Below, piece by piece: positions 15,424-23,665 of a stretch of DNA of 64,000 nucleotides. Source of the DNA: CBDIHH01 sp965279095 (GTDB lineage: Bacteria; Pseudomonadota; Alphaproteobacteria; Caulobacterales; Caulobacteraceae); contig CBDIHH010000006.1 in assembly GCA_965279095.1 (NCBI GenBank), positions 372,001 to 436,000 of the forward strand, written 5' to 3'. The notes beneath the pieces are model-generated. The model was not told where the DNA came from. It saw only the letters and a program-made list of their open reading frames with translations, and searched no databases. A program made the translations under genes and the position numbers. Position 1 is the stretch's first letter; each line of letters starts with the position of its first letter.

Positions 15424-15823
15424 CGATATCCGGACCGAGTGGGCCGGTCGATACAGCTTTGCGGCCATCGGCAGCGACTGTCTCGCCGAGCCGGGAAGCT
15501 TTTATTACAACAGTGAGTGTCGCGCCGATGCGGCGGTCAGGCGGGGTTCTGTCCAGATCGATAAGGACGGCCGCTTCGTCGCGGTGAACCTGCCGCCCTA
15601 CTGGCGTGATGGGGCCGGTAGTCCGGCAGTCCAGTATGGACGCTTTGTCGTTGATAAGGGTGATCGGTGGCCGTTCAACGCGTTGTTTGGCTATAGGGTC
15701 GACAGAGTCGCCGAAGACGGTCAGCGGGGTCAGACGCTCATCCAACTCCACCGCAATATGAAGTCGATCAGTTTCCATAGCGGTAGCGAAAGCAGATGGG
15801 TCCGCTACGAAGCGCCGCGCTGA
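15269..15823 (+). CDS. Hypothetical lipoprotein overlapping upstream gene (start uncertain)
   Basis: The frame has a clear lipoprotein signal (LAVVGLLGLLAGC) and a mature part of ~135 residues with Cys in GSDC and NSECR and a beta-rich pattern; no family was recognised. The nearest ATG (15269) gives a long N-terminal tail of about 35 residues before the signal and overlaps the previous gene by 155 bases. A GGAGGGAG element at about 15342 suggests a real start near 15354, but no ATG, GTG or TTG lies there in this frame. The pair may be an effector with a membrane-anchored partner or immunity protein, which is speculation. Confidence 0.5.
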   Translation: MWSRTSSPKGPRPGPSPRRVRTSIGGRQSRHGPPLPLAVVGLLGLLAGCGPSDIRTEWAGRYSFAAIGSDCLAEPGSFYYNSECRADAAVRRGSVQIDKDGRFVAVNLPPYWRDGAGSPAVQYGRFVVDKGDRWPFNALFGYRVDRVAEDGQRGQTLIQLHRNMKSISFHSGSESRWVRYEAPR

Positions 15824-15880
15824 TGTTGCTCATCAATTGAGCGCCACGCCGAACCGCGCTTCGGTCCAAACTTATCATGC

Positions 15881-15906
15881 AGGCGGTCCCCAGGGGCCGC
15901 CTTTTT
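15881..15906 (+). terminator. Terminator in the leader of the adaptor operon
   Basis: AGGCGG pairs with CCGCCT around a short GC-rich loop, followed by a five-T run ending at 15906. As at 8416, the hairpin stands right before a structural operon (next ATG at 15922) and both are followed by TTTTTCAT. Confidence 0.65.
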
Positions 15907-15921
15907 CATTGGAGCATCGCG

Positions 15922-16191
15922 ATGGCCGACAGGCATCTTTATTCCGGGCGCCCGCGCACGCCCGAGGCGCCGCCGGCCATCCGCCGCAGCGCCCGGCCGC
16001 GGCTGAAGGCGGGGCCGGTCGCCCCCGGCCAGGTCAGGGCCACGGTGCTTAAGGCCGGGCACGGCCGGGTCTACACCGGCGCGATGATCGACGGGGCGCC
16101 CGAGACCTATGAGTGGGGCGACGCGTTCGTCGCCGCGGAGGCGACCGCCAAGGCCCTGGAGGACCGCGGCCTGGCGGAGATATCGGCGTGA
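15922..16191 (+). CDS. Small phage structural-operon protein
   Basis: This 89-residue protein begins at the ATG at 15922 right after the leader terminator. The N-terminus is Arg/Pro-rich and the C-terminus is helical (WGDAFVAAEATAKALEDRGL). No family was recognised. It is coupled to the next gene through a GTGA overlap and opens the head-completion part of the operon, so a role in head or connector assembly is likely but unproven. Confidence 0.6.
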   Translation: MADRHLYSGRPRTPEAPPAIRRSARPRLKAGPVAPGQVRATVLKAGHGRVYTGAMIDGAPETYEWGDAFVAAEATAKALEDRGLAEISA

Positions 16192-16511
16192 GGGCCGAGC
16201 AGCCCTGGTTCGTCTCGTCGCATGGGGTGCGCCACTACTGGCGGCCGCAGGCGGACGGCGGCGTGGTGGTGGTCTCCGAACAGGACACCGGCGCCCTGCT
16301 GGACCGCAATCGGGCCATGGCGACGCACAACGACGGCTATTCGCCGTCGCGCGAGCTGCGCCGCGCCGCATCCATCCCGCTGATCCTGGTGGCGAAATGG
16401 CTGCAGGAGGAGGGCTGGGACGCCTTCGATCCCGCCTGCGCCGACCAGCTGAAGAAGAAGCTGAACGATCCCGACTACCTGTGGCTGCGCACCGCGCCGG
16501 GGAGGATTTAG
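16188..16511 (+). CDS. Small phage structural-operon protein
   Basis: The GTG at 16188 overlaps the previous stop and gives a 107-residue protein. Segments HGVRHYWRPQADGGVVVVSEQDT and FDPACADQLKKKLNDPDYLW are well formed but match no family known to me. Proteins of this kind regularly stand one gene before the head-tail adaptor in related podovirus-type prophages. The next gene begins immediately after its stop (16512). Confidence 0.6.
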   Translation: MRAEQPWFVSSHGVRHYWRPQADGGVVVVSEQDTGALLDRNRAMATHNDGYSPSRELRRAASIPLILVAKWLQEEGWDAFDPACADQLKKKLNDPDYLWLRTAPGRI

Positions 16512-17138
16512 ATGGCGATCACCACCTACGGCGAGCTGCAGGCGGCGGTGGCGCGGTTTCTGCGCCGCTCCGATCTGGCGGCCGACATTCCAGGATTCAT
16601 AGCCCTGGCCGAGGGGCAGATGAATCGCCGCCTGCGCGTTCGGCCCATGGTACAGAGAGCCACGGCCAGTCTCGAGGCGGAGTATGTCCAACTGCCGGCC
16701 CGGTTCCTGGGGGTGCGAGCCCTGAGCCTTCAGAGCGCCGCGCCCCAGGCCCTGCGGTTCGTCACGCCAGAGCGGATGGACGACCTGGCGGCGACGGCGG
16801 CCAGCGGCGCGCCCCAGTTCTATACGGTGGTGGGCGGCGAACTGCGCCTCTATCCCTCGCCGGCGGCGGCGGTGACCGGGCTGCTGACCTACTGGCAGGC
16901 GATCCCCGCCCTGTCAGACGCCGCGCCCAGCAACTGGGTGCTGGAGACCCACCCCGACGCCTACCTCTACGGCGCCCTGGTGCAGTCGGCGCCCTTCCTG
17001 AAGGCCGACGAGCGGCTGGCGGTGTGGAGCGGGCTGTTCACCCAGGCCCTGGCGGGCATCGAGGCCTCCGACCAGGCCGAGAGCCTGGGCGGCGCCCTGG
17101 GCGTCGTCGCATCGGTGGGCGATTGGGCCGTGGCCTGA
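16512..17138 (+). CDS. Head-tail adaptor protein (SU10 adaptor / gp4-like)
   Basis: This 208-residue protein has the pattern of phage adaptor proteins that attach below the portal: YGELQAAVARFLRRSDL, then IPGFIALAEGQMNRRLRVRP near the N-terminus, GAPQFYTVVGGELRLYPSP in the middle and HPDAYLYGALVQSAPFLK. It would form the ring between portal and tail nozzle. It sits between the head and tail genes as expected. Confidence 0.82.
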   Translation: MAITTYGELQAAVARFLRRSDLAADIPGFIALAEGQMNRRLRVRPMVQRATASLEAEYVQLPARFLGVRALSLQSAAPQALRFVTPERMDDLAATAASGAPQFYTVVGGELRLYPSPAAAVTGLLTYWQAIPALSDAAPSNWVLETHPDAYLYGALVQSAPFLKADERLAVWSGLFTQALAGIEASDQAESLGGALGVVASVGDWAVA

Positions 17139-17179
17139 CCCGCCCGCGCGGACCTTCCTTCTCACTCCGGAGACTTCCC

Positions 17180-17587
17180 ATGGCCCTGCAGCTTTCCACG
17201 GCGGCGCGCAACGCGCTGCTCGACGCCATCGAGACCGCCGTCGGCGCCTCGGCGGTGCTCAAGATCCGGTCCGGCTCGGCGCCGGCCACCGCCGCCTCGG
17301 CGGACTCCGGCACGGTGCTGGCGACCTTCAATCTGCCGTCTGACTGGATGGCCGCGGCCGCCTCTGGCGCCAAGGCCAAGAGCGGCAGCTGGCAGGACAA
17401 CTCTGCGGACGCGACGGGCACGGCCGGGCATTTCCGAATCTATGACTCCACCGTGGCCACCTGCCATCTGCAGGGGACGGTGACGGCCACTGGGGGCGGC
17501 GGCGACCTGACGCTCGACAACACCTCGATCAACAGCACGCAATCGGTTGTCATCAGCAGCTTCACCCTGACCGCGCCGGGCGCCTAG
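17180..17587 (+). CDS. Phage structural protein (minor tail type)
   Basis: This 135-residue beta-rich protein begins MALQLSTAARNALLDAIE, then a Gly/Ala/Ser/Thr-rich pattern (LATFNLPSDWM, GTAGHFRIYDS, GGGDLTLDNTSIN). Proteins of this form are common in tail or decoration positions of SU10-like and other alphaproteobacterial phages, probably as small jelly-roll or Ig-like subunits. Exact role is not known. Confidence 0.65.
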   Translation: MALQLSTAARNALLDAIETAVGASAVLKIRSGSAPATAASADSGTVLATFNLPSDWMAAAASGAKAKSGSWQDNSADATGTAGHFRIYDSTVATCHLQGTVTATGGGGDLTLDNTSINSTQSVVISSFTLTAPGA

Positions 17588-17594
17588 GCTCGAG

Positions 17595-18347
17595 ATGAGC
17601 ATCTCGCTTCAGGCCCAAGCCGGCGCCACCCTGACCGCCGGGTTCGGAGGGACGGCCGCGAACGCTGCAGCGGCCGACGGCGCCTACCTGACGACCAACA
17701 CCACCGCCGGCAGCGCGGTGACGATCATCACCGTGGATTTTCCGGGCGCCGCCTATGTGCAGACGGTGGCCCTGCTGGCGGCGGCCTTCAATGACTCGGT
17801 CAACGGCGGCATAGGCGTCGCCACCTGGACGCCCGAAGGGTCGAGCGACAACGGCGCCAGCTGGGCGGCGATCGGCGCGTTCTCCATGTCGGGGGTGGCG
17901 ACGGCCAACTACGCCCCGCAGACGGTGAACCAGGTCCTGACCAATGTGCGCCTGAGGGCCACGGGTTTTGGAACCAACGGCGTCGCCGTCATCGACTGCT
18001 TCGACGTCGTCGGCCTGCAGGCTGACCTGACCGGGAGCCCGGCCCTCGCGGCGGTGGCGACGGCGGCCGCCGGGACGGTGTCCGTGGCGGGGTCGGTGTC
18101 GGCGCTGTTGGCCCCCCTGACCCTGGCCGGCGTAGGCGACCTGTCGGTGAAGGGCGCCGCGGCCGTAACCCTGGCGCCGATCAACCTCGCCGCGGACGGC
18201 GGCCGGATTGCCCTGATCGGGATGGCCGACCTGGTCCTCGGGCCCCTGGGCGTGGCCGCCCGGCTGTTCAAATGGGACCAGCCGATGACGGCGCCGCCAA
18301 CCTGGACGCCGGCGACGGCGCCCGCGACCCCATGGAGCATGATCTAG
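17595..18347 (+). CDS. Phage structural protein, beta-rich (tail or decoration)
   Basis: This 250-residue protein is Ala/Gly/Thr/Val-rich with repeated short beta strands. The first ~145 residues look like a single domain (VDFPGAAYVQTVALLAAAFN, GVATWTPEGSSDNGASWAAI). The rest contains repeated LAPxxLA-type units (LLAPLTLAGVG, TLAPINLAADG, VLGPLGVAARL) ending in a Pro/Thr-rich tail. It is adjacent to the fibre-like gene with no gap. No catalytic motif; probably a virion surface protein. Confidence 0.6.
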   Translation: MSISLQAQAGATLTAGFGGTAANAAAADGAYLTTNTTAGSAVTIITVDFPGAAYVQTVALLAAAFNDSVNGGIGVATWTPEGSSDNGASWAAIGAFSMSGVATANYAPQTVNQVLTNVRLRATGFGTNGVAVIDCFDVVGLQADLTGSPALAAVATAAAGTVSVAGSVSALLAPLTLAGVGDLSVKGAAAVTLAPINLAADGGRIALIGMADLVLGPLGVAARLFKWDQPMTAPPTWTPATAPATPWSMI

Positions 18348-18995
18348 ATGGCGACGACCAATTACGGCTGGAACACCCCCACGGTGGGCGGGGACGAGAA
18401 CACCTGGGGCGGCGAACTGAACACCCTGGCCCAGGACATCGACACGCGGGTGTTCACGCTGCAGGGGGAGACCGGGGAGCGCAAGCTGGCCGGCGGGGTG
18501 ATCGCCAGCGCGACCCCGACCCTGGATATCGCCCTGCCGGCCAACTGGCGGGCCTTCCGGCTGGTGTGCACCGAGATCGAGCCGGTCGCCAGCGCGGTGT
18601 CCTTGTTGATGCGCCTGAGTTTTGACGGTGGGGCGACCTACAAGGCGGGCGCGTCGGACTACGCCTACGCCGGCCTGGGCGTCATCGGCGCTGCGAGTTC
18701 GCCGTTCAATTCCACGGCGGCGGCGGCCGTGGTGCTGAATTCTGGTGGCTTCTCAATTGCCGGAGGGCAGAATCCTGGTCTCGAGATGTTCATTCAGACA
18801 CCAGTGTCGCCCGGCTACTACACTGTCGGCAGATGGGTTCTTGATCTGGCAGACACCACGGGCGTCGATGGGATTTTTCAAGGCCGGGGGCGCTGCCTTA
18901 CGTCGTCCTCGCGGGCGACTAACATGCGGTTACTGTTTGGCGCTGGGAATATTGCTAGCGCGCGTTGGGCGCTCTACGGCATCAGCGGCTTTTAG
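18348..18995 (+). CDS. Putative tail fibre / receptor-binding protein
   Basis: This 215-residue protein opens with ATTNYGWNTPTVGGDENTWG and LNTLAQDIDTRV, an N-terminal anchor pattern common to tail fibres of many alphaproteobacterial phages. The rest is a beta-rich globular domain (FRLVCTEIEP, LLMRLSFDGGATYKAG) like receptor-binding heads. The C-terminal third (from about 18750) is less GC-rich than its neighbours, as expected of variable host-recognition sequence. It is short for a fibre, so it may work with a partner. Confidence 0.7.
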   Translation: MATTNYGWNTPTVGGDENTWGGELNTLAQDIDTRVFTLQGETGERKLAGGVIASATPTLDIALPANWRAFRLVCTEIEPVASAVSLLMRLSFDGGATYKAGASDYAYAGLGVIGAASSPFNSTAAAAVVLNSGGFSIAGGQNPGLEMFIQTPVSPGYYTVGRWVLDLADTTGVDGIFQGRGRCLTSSSRATNMRLLFGAGNIASARWALYGISGF

Positions 18996-19127
18996 AAGCT
19001 TTTCGCGCCTACTCGGTGAGCTTCGCACTGGCAATGGCCAAGCTGCATCTGACCGGTCCGTGTGTGGCGGGCTTTTCATAGGCTCTGACTGTAACTTTTC
19101 GCCGCTGGCTCCGCAAGCCAGGCCGGT

Positions 19128-19165
19128 TGTTGAACACTGGAATCCCTGTTGAACACTGGAATCCT
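19128..19165 (+). repeat. 19-bp tandem duplication before the tail-hub gene
   Basis: TGTTGAACACTGGAATCC(C/T) is present twice head to tail (19128-19146 and 19147-19165), ending two bases before the next ATG. The 172-base gap around it holds only a short hairpin (CTGGCT / AGCCAG) and no gene. Confidence 0.75.
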
Positions 19166-19167
19166 TT

Positions 19168-20685
19168 ATGAGCCTCTTCACCTTGAAGCTGCCCGCCGGT
19201 GTCTACGGCAATGGGACCGAGCGGCAGAGCGCGGGGCGCTACGGCGCGGCCAATCTCGTGCGCTGGATCGACGCCGCCCTGCGGCCCATGGGGGGCTGGA
19301 GCCGGCGGGCGGCGGATCCGGCGCAGGCGCTGCTGGCGGGGGTTCCGCGGACGCTGCTGAGCTGGCGCGACAATGGCGGGGCGCGGTGGATCGCGGCGGG
19401 AACGCATTCGAAGCTCCATGTACAGGACGCCTCCGGCGCCGACACCGACATCACGCCCACCACGGGCTTTACCGCCGGGCGGGCCAGCGCCAGCACCAAC
19501 CTGGCCTATGGCGGCGGCTTTTTCGGCCGCGGCGCCTACGGCACGCCCCGGGCCTCGACGACGAGCAACGCGCTGCCCGCCACGGTGTGGAGCCTCGACA
19601 ACTGGGGGGAATACCTCGTGGGCTGCCACGCTGACGACGGCAAGCTTTGGGAATGGCGCCTGGACACCGGCGTCAAGGCGGCCCTCGTCGGCGGCAGTCC
19701 GCCCACCGGCTGCCGCGCCCTGGTGGTGACGGAGGAGAAGTTCCTGATGGCGCTGGGGGCCATGGGCGTCGGCCGGCGGGTCAAATGGTGTGATCAGGCC
19801 AGAAACGACGTCTGGACGAGTTCGGCCACCAACCAGGCCGGCGAATTCGATCTCGCCACCAAGGGGCGTCTGATGTGCGGCAAGGCGCTGAAGGGTGTCA
19901 CGCTGCTGTTCACCGATGTCGATGTCTGGTCGGCCACTTATCGCGGCTATCCGCTGGTCTACGGGTTCCAGCGGCTGGGTCAGGGGTGCGGCGTGATCTC
20001 GCAAGGGGCGGTGGCGGCCCTTGACCAGCAGGCGGCGTGGATGAGCAACGACGGCTTCTGGCTCTATAACGGCGGCGCGGTGCAGCCCCTGGACTGCGAC
20101 GTGCAGGACCTGGTGTTCGGCGACATCAACAACTCGCAGGCCTCAAAGGTCTCAGCCTTTCACATGGGCGCGTTCGGCGAGGTGTGGTGGCTTTATCCGT
20201 CCAGCAGCGACAATGTCGCCAATGAGTGCAATCGATATGTGATCTGGAATTACCGGGACGGCTATTGGAATACAGGCCGGCTCGCGCGCACCTGCGGCGC
20301 CGACAAGGGCGTCAACGCCTATCCGCTGATGGCCAGCGCCGACGGCGGCCTCTACGAGCATGAAACGGGCTGGTCCTACGATGGCGCGGCCCCCTTCGCC
20401 GAGAGCGGCCCGGTCGAACTGGGCGACGGCGACCGGATGGTGGAGGTGCAGGGGCTGATCCCCGACGAGCGCACCGCCGGCCAGGTGACCGCCACGTTCA
20501 AGGCGCGCTTCTATCCCAACGCCGAGGAGGTCAGCTTCGGCCCCTTTGTGCTGTCGAGTCCCACCGATCTGCTGTTCCAGGGCCGCCAGGCCAAGGTGCG
20601 GTTCGAAGGGGTGGTCGACCCGGCGGGCGCGGACTGGCGGGTCGGGGAAATGCGGTTTGAGGTGGCCCAGGGAGACGCCGTATGA
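19168..20685 (+). CDS. Tail-hub / packaged-DNA stabilization type protein
   Basis: This 505-residue protein has the features of P22 gp10-like stabilization or tail-nozzle proteins: repeated beta-propeller-like blades with W/G motifs (LLSWRDNGGARWIAAGTHSK, VWSLDNWGEYLVGCHADDG, WMSNDGFWLYNGG, VIWNYRDGYWNTG). Such proteins plug the portal and support fibres. It lies between the fibre-like gene and the ejection-type genes. The start ATG at 19168 follows the tandem repeat with only a weak ribosome site. The name is inferred from pattern and position. Confidence 0.7.
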   Translation: MSLFTLKLPAGVYGNGTERQSAGRYGAANLVRWIDAALRPMGGWSRRAADPAQALLAGVPRTLLSWRDNGGARWIAAGTHSKLHVQDASGADTDITPTTGFTAGRASASTNLAYGGGFFGRGAYGTPRASTTSNALPATVWSLDNWGEYLVGCHADDGKLWEWRLDTGVKAALVGGSPPTGCRALVVTEEKFLMALGAMGVGRRVKWCDQARNDVWTSSATNQAGEFDLATKGRLMCGKALKGVTLLFTDVDVWSATYRGYPLVYGFQRLGQGCGVISQGAVAALDQQAAWMSNDGFWLYNGGAVQPLDCDVQDLVFGDINNSQASKVSAFHMGAFGEVWWLYPSSSDNVANECNRYVIWNYRDGYWNTGRLARTCGADKGVNAYPLMASADGGLYEHETGWSYDGAAPFAESGPVELGDGDRMVEVQGLIPDERTAGQVTATFKARFYPNAEEVSFGPFVLSSPTDLLFQGRQAKVRFEGVVDPAGADWRVGEMRFEVAQGDAV

Positions 20686-20891
20686 ACCTGCAGCCGCCCC
20701 CCGCCCACTATGATTCCGCCGACCAGGCCGCGCTTCGGGACGCCCTGAGCGTGGCCGATCAGGACAATCGCAAGCGCCTGGCGGATGTTGACCTGTCCAA
20801 TGGGGAGCGGCTGATCCTGAGGTCCGCCAATGGAACGCGGTGGAGCGTGTCGGTGTCGAACGCCGGGGCGCTGTCCGCCGCCGCCCTATGA
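20682..20891 (+). CDS. Small phage virion-type protein
   Basis: This 69-residue protein starts at an ATG overlapping the end of the tail-hub gene and ends with an ATGA overlap into the next gene. Its helical N-terminal half (QAALRDALSVADQDNRKRL) and beta-like C-terminal half (RLILRSANGTRWSVSVSNAG) give no recognised family. Tight coupling argues it is real. Confidence 0.6.
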   Translation: MNLQPPPAHYDSADQAALRDALSVADQDNRKRLADVDLSNGERLILRSANGTRWSVSVSNAGALSAAAL

Positions 20892-21262
20892 GCGAGACGC
20901 CGGCGGCGGCCTGGGCGCGGTGCCGCGCCTGGATCGAAGCCGCGCTTGAGACCTGTCCGACCCATGCCATCGAGGATGTGGAGGCGGGGATCGAGGCCGG
21001 GCAGTTCCAGTTCTGGCCGGCCGAGGCCTGCGCGGCGGTGACGCAGATCGCCGTCTATCCGCGGCGGACAGTCCTGCACCACTGGCTCAGCGGCGGCGAG
21101 TTGCGGGCCCTGTTGGAACAGCGGGGCCGCATCGAGACGTGGGCCCGCTCGATCGGCTGCGACGCCATCTGTGGTTCGTCCGCCCGGCCGGCGCTGGGGC
21201 GGATCCTGAAGCCCTACGGCTATGGCCGGGGCCAAATCGAATACTGGAAGGACCTGACCTGA
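20888..21262 (+). CDS. Phage protein with GNAT-like pattern (T7 gp13-like position)
   Basis: This 124-residue protein contains AVTQIAVYPRRTVLHHWLSG, GRIETWARSIGCDAI and RPALGRILKPYGYGRGQIEY, a pattern like the degenerate acetyltransferase fold of small podovirus proteins in the T7 gp13 position. The usual acetyl-CoA loop is not clear, so a structural or assembly role is more likely than catalysis. Start and stop overlap both neighbours. Fold assignment is tentative. Confidence 0.55.
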   Translation: MSETPAAAWARCRAWIEAALETCPTHAIEDVEAGIEAGQFQFWPAEACAAVTQIAVYPRRTVLHHWLSGGELRALLEQRGRIETWARSIGCDAICGSSARPALGRILKPYGYGRGQIEYWKDLT

Positions 21263-22227
21263 TGGGCGGCAAGACCAAGACCTCGAGCAGTATCGATCCG
21301 ACGATCCTGGCGCGCCAGATCGGCGTTCTGGACCGAGCGCAGGCCATCGCCGACCAGCCGTTCTCGCCCTATTCGGGGCAGAGGATCGCGCCGTTCAACC
21401 CGGACCAGCTGGCCAGCTTCGAGAGGCTGAGGGACATCGGCCAGACCGATCCGGGGGCGGGCCTGTTCTCGGACGCCGAGGCCGCTGCGCGCGGCGCCAG
21501 CGCCTATGACCCCCAGATGGTTCAGGCGCAGGCGGTGCGAGCGGGGCGGCTGAGCGACCTGGACCTCACCCCCTACACGAACCGCTGGGACGACGCGGTG
21601 GTAGCCGCGTCCAATGCGGATGTGGAGCGGGCCCGGGAGCTGCAACGGGTGCAGGACGCCGCCGGCGCGACCACCGCCGGGGCGTGGGGCGGATCCCGGC
21701 ACGGGGTGACGGACGCCCTCACCAACGAGGCGGCGCTGCGGGAGGCGGGCGCGCGGTCGGCGACCTTGCGGTCGCAGGGCTATGCCAACGCCCAGCAGCT
21801 CGGCCTGGCGGACATCGACCGGATCTTCGCCGCGGATCAGGGCAACCAGAGCGCCGGCTTGCAGGCCGCCCTGGGCAACCAGCAGGCCCATCTTCAGGGC
21901 GCCCAGTTGCGGCTGGCCGGCGGCAGCCTGCTCGGCAACCTGGCCGGGCAGCGCTACCAGCAGGCGGCGGCGCGGGCCCAGTTGCTGCAGGGACTGGGCG
22001 ATGCGCAGCAGGCCCAGACCCAGAAGGGCCTGGACTTCGACTGGGAGGAATTCATCCGCCAGCAGCAGGATCCCCAGACCAAGCAGGCCCTCCTGGCCGC
22101 GGCGATGTCGGGGGTGCAGGCGCCGTCGACCACAACAGAGAAGAAGCTCCCCGGTCTTTCAGACTACGTTAGTGACGCCAGCCGGCTGATCGACGCTATC
22201 TGGGGCGGGAAGGGGATCATCAGATAG
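21262..22227 (+). CDS. Putative internal virion / ejection protein
   Basis: This 321-residue protein is helical and Gln/Ala-rich (about residues 90-270, with repeated AxxQxxLxxA patterns) after a flexible N-terminus (MGGKTKTSSSIDPTILARQI). The ATG at 21262 overlaps the previous stop. It is common for the last structural gene before lysis in podovirus modules to encode such an ejected internal protein. No enzymatic motif was seen. Confidence 0.6.
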   Translation: MGGKTKTSSSIDPTILARQIGVLDRAQAIADQPFSPYSGQRIAPFNPDQLASFERLRDIGQTDPGAGLFSDAEAAARGASAYDPQMVQAQAVRAGRLSDLDLTPYTNRWDDAVVAASNADVERARELQRVQDAAGATTAGAWGGSRHGVTDALTNEAALREAGARSATLRSQGYANAQQLGLADIDRIFAADQGNQSAGLQAALGNQQAHLQGAQLRLAGGSLLGNLAGQRYQQAAARAQLLQGLGDAQQAQTQKGLDFDWEEFIRQQQDPQTKQALLAAAMSGVQAPSTTTEKKLPGLSDYVSDASRLIDAIWGGKGIIR

Positions 22228-22247
22228 GCTTTCAGTAAGGACTGAAC

Positions 22248-22505
22248 ATGGGCGATTTAAATTTGACGGCGTGGTGGCCGGTGGTTGTCAACCTGGCCAT
22301 CCTGTTGATCTGGGGCGGGCAAATGCACCAAAGGGTCAAGTCCCTGGAACAGGAAGTCGGCGCGTTGAAAGACATGAACACGCGCATGGCCAGGGTAGAG
22401 ACGCGCCTAGACGGGCTCTTCGAGCAGTTCAAGGACCTTAACGCCTCGATCCGCTGGATGCGACAGCCGACCACTCTGTATCCGATGAGCCGCGACGATG
22501 GATGA
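22248..22505 (+). CDS. Small membrane-anchored coiled-coil protein (lysis region)
   Basis: This 85-residue protein has one N-terminal membrane helix (WWPVVVNLAILLIWGG, residues 9-24) and a C-terminal coiled coil (VKSLEQEVGALKDMNTRMAR). It is the first gene of the lysis region and overlaps the next gene by 8 bases. It resembles small phage proteins annotated as holin-associated or DUF2730-like. Function is inferred from position. Confidence 0.6.
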   Translation: MGDLNLTAWWPVVVNLAILLIWGGQMHQRVKSLEQEVGALKDMNTRMARVETRLDGLFEQFKDLNASIRWMRQPTTLYPMSRDDG

Positions 22506-22803
22506 GGCCCCGGCGGCGGGGCAGGGCCTCGCCGAGCGCGCCCGCGAGTGGTTCGCCGTCCTCGCCACGGCTGTCCTGTCCCTCCTGGCCGCCGGAGTGG
22601 CGCTGGTCCTTTGGCTGGGGCCCTGGTCGGCCGCCACCGAGGCCCAGCGGGTCGGCTTTCTGGGCGCGGCCCTGATCCTGCTCCTCTGCCTGGTGGGGGC
22701 CGGCGCCAGCTGGCTCTGGCGAATGCAGTTCAAGAGTTTCGAGGTCAAGGCCGGGTTGGTGGCGGTGACCGCACGGGCGGACGACACGGTCACCGCCGCC
22801 TGA
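22498..22803 (+). CDS. Two-helix membrane protein, putative holin
   Basis: This 101-residue protein has two membrane helices (about residues 18-40 and 52-72) with a short loop (PWSAATEAQRVG), and a C-terminal soluble tail. Placed directly before the endolysin gene, it is a class II holin candidate that would let the endolysin reach the wall. No holin family motif can be named, so the call rests on topology and context. Confidence 0.6.
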   Translation: MDEAPAAGQGLAERAREWFAVLATAVLSLLAAGVALVLWLGPWSAATEAQRVGFLGAALILLLCLVGAGASWLWRMQFKSFEVKAGLVAVTARADDTVTAA

Positions 22804-22821
22804 ATTTTCGGAGTCATCGCC

Positions 22822-23202
22822 ATGCCTGCCCTGGACGCGCGCGCCCTGCGCGCGATCGCCGACGTGCATCCCGATCTGGCCGCCATCGTGCATCGCGCCG
22901 CCGTGCTCAGCCCGATCGCCTTCACGGTCACCGAAGGGGTCCGTAGCCTGGCGCGGCAGCGCCGCCTGGTGGCGGCCGGCGCGTCCCACACCTTGCGCTC
23001 GCGACATCTGACAGGACATGCGGTGGACCTGGCGGCGAAGGTCGGCGGGCAGGTGCGGTGGGATTGGCCGCTTTATGCGCGGCTGGCCGGCGCGATGAAG
23101 GCGGCGGCCGCCGAACGTCTCGTACCGTTGGAATGGGGCGGCGACTGGCCGACCCTCAAGGACGGGCCGCATTTCCAGCTGCCCTGGCGCGAATATCCAT
23201 GA
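22822..23202 (+). CDS. M15-family endolysin (L-Ala-D-Glu type peptidase)
   Basis: This 126-residue protein matches the compact VanY/peptidase M15 endolysins. Zinc-binding and catalytic features are SRHLTGHAVDLA (HxxxxxxD) and DGPHFQLP (final His), with FTVTEGVRSLARQRRLV before them. It cleaves peptide cross-bridges of peptidoglycan at the end of infection. There is no signal peptide, so it depends on the upstream holin candidate. Length and domain are complete. Confidence 0.9.
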   Translation: MPALDARALRAIADVHPDLAAIVHRAAVLSPIAFTVTEGVRSLARQRRLVAAGASHTLRSRHLTGHAVDLAAKVGGQVRWDWPLYARLAGAMKAAAAERLVPLEWGGDWPTLKDGPHFQLPWREYP

Positions 23203-23239
23203 ACCGGCGACCGTCAGGCCTATCAGGGAGGCGGGCGCC

Positions 23240-23665
23240 ATGAGCCTGAAGACAGACCTCATCGCCGGCGGGGCGCTGCTGGCGGCGCTGGGCGGCGCAG
23301 CCGGGGCCATCTACTGGTCCGGACGCCACGCCGGGGCCGCCGCCGAGCGTCCTCACACCGCTGTGGCCGAGGCGGCGGCCGCCACCGCCGCGGCTCAGGC
23401 GCGGTCAGCGGCGGAGGCGGCGCGGATCGCGGACCAATCGGCCGCGCGAACCCAGACCATCATCGTACGCGAAGGAGATCACCGTGCCGCCATCCTGGCC
23501 TCGCCTGGCGCCGGCGCGCCTCTGGATCCTCGGCTGCTGTCTGCCGCTCGTCTGCGCCTGTGCGAGTATCGGGCGTACAGCGACGATCCTGCCTGCGCCT
23601 TGCTCCTCACTGACGCCGCCAAGCTTCCGCACGCCGGTCCCGCCGGTGGCCCTGCTGCGCCCTGA
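23240..23665 (+). CDS. Rz-like inner-membrane spanin
   Basis: This 141-residue protein has a single N-terminal membrane anchor (about residues 7-27) followed by an Ala/Glu/Arg-rich periplasmic coiled coil (AEAAAATAAAQARSAAEAAR), the plan of Rz inner-membrane spanins. It follows the endolysin gene and its 3' half overlaps an out-of-frame lipoprotein gene of Rz1 type. The pair would fuse inner and outer membranes in the last step of lysis. Confidence 0.78.
   Translation: MSLKTDLIAGGALLAALGGAAGAIYWSGRHAGAAAERPHTAVAEAAAATAAAQARSAAEAARIADQSAARTQTIIVREGDHRAAILASPGAGAPLDPRLLSAARLRLCEYRAYSDDPACALLLTDAAKLPHAGPAGGPAAP

Noticed and set aside
19128..19165. CRISPR-like or integration repeat
   Set aside because: Only two head-to-tail copies without spacers are present; it is a simple local duplication.
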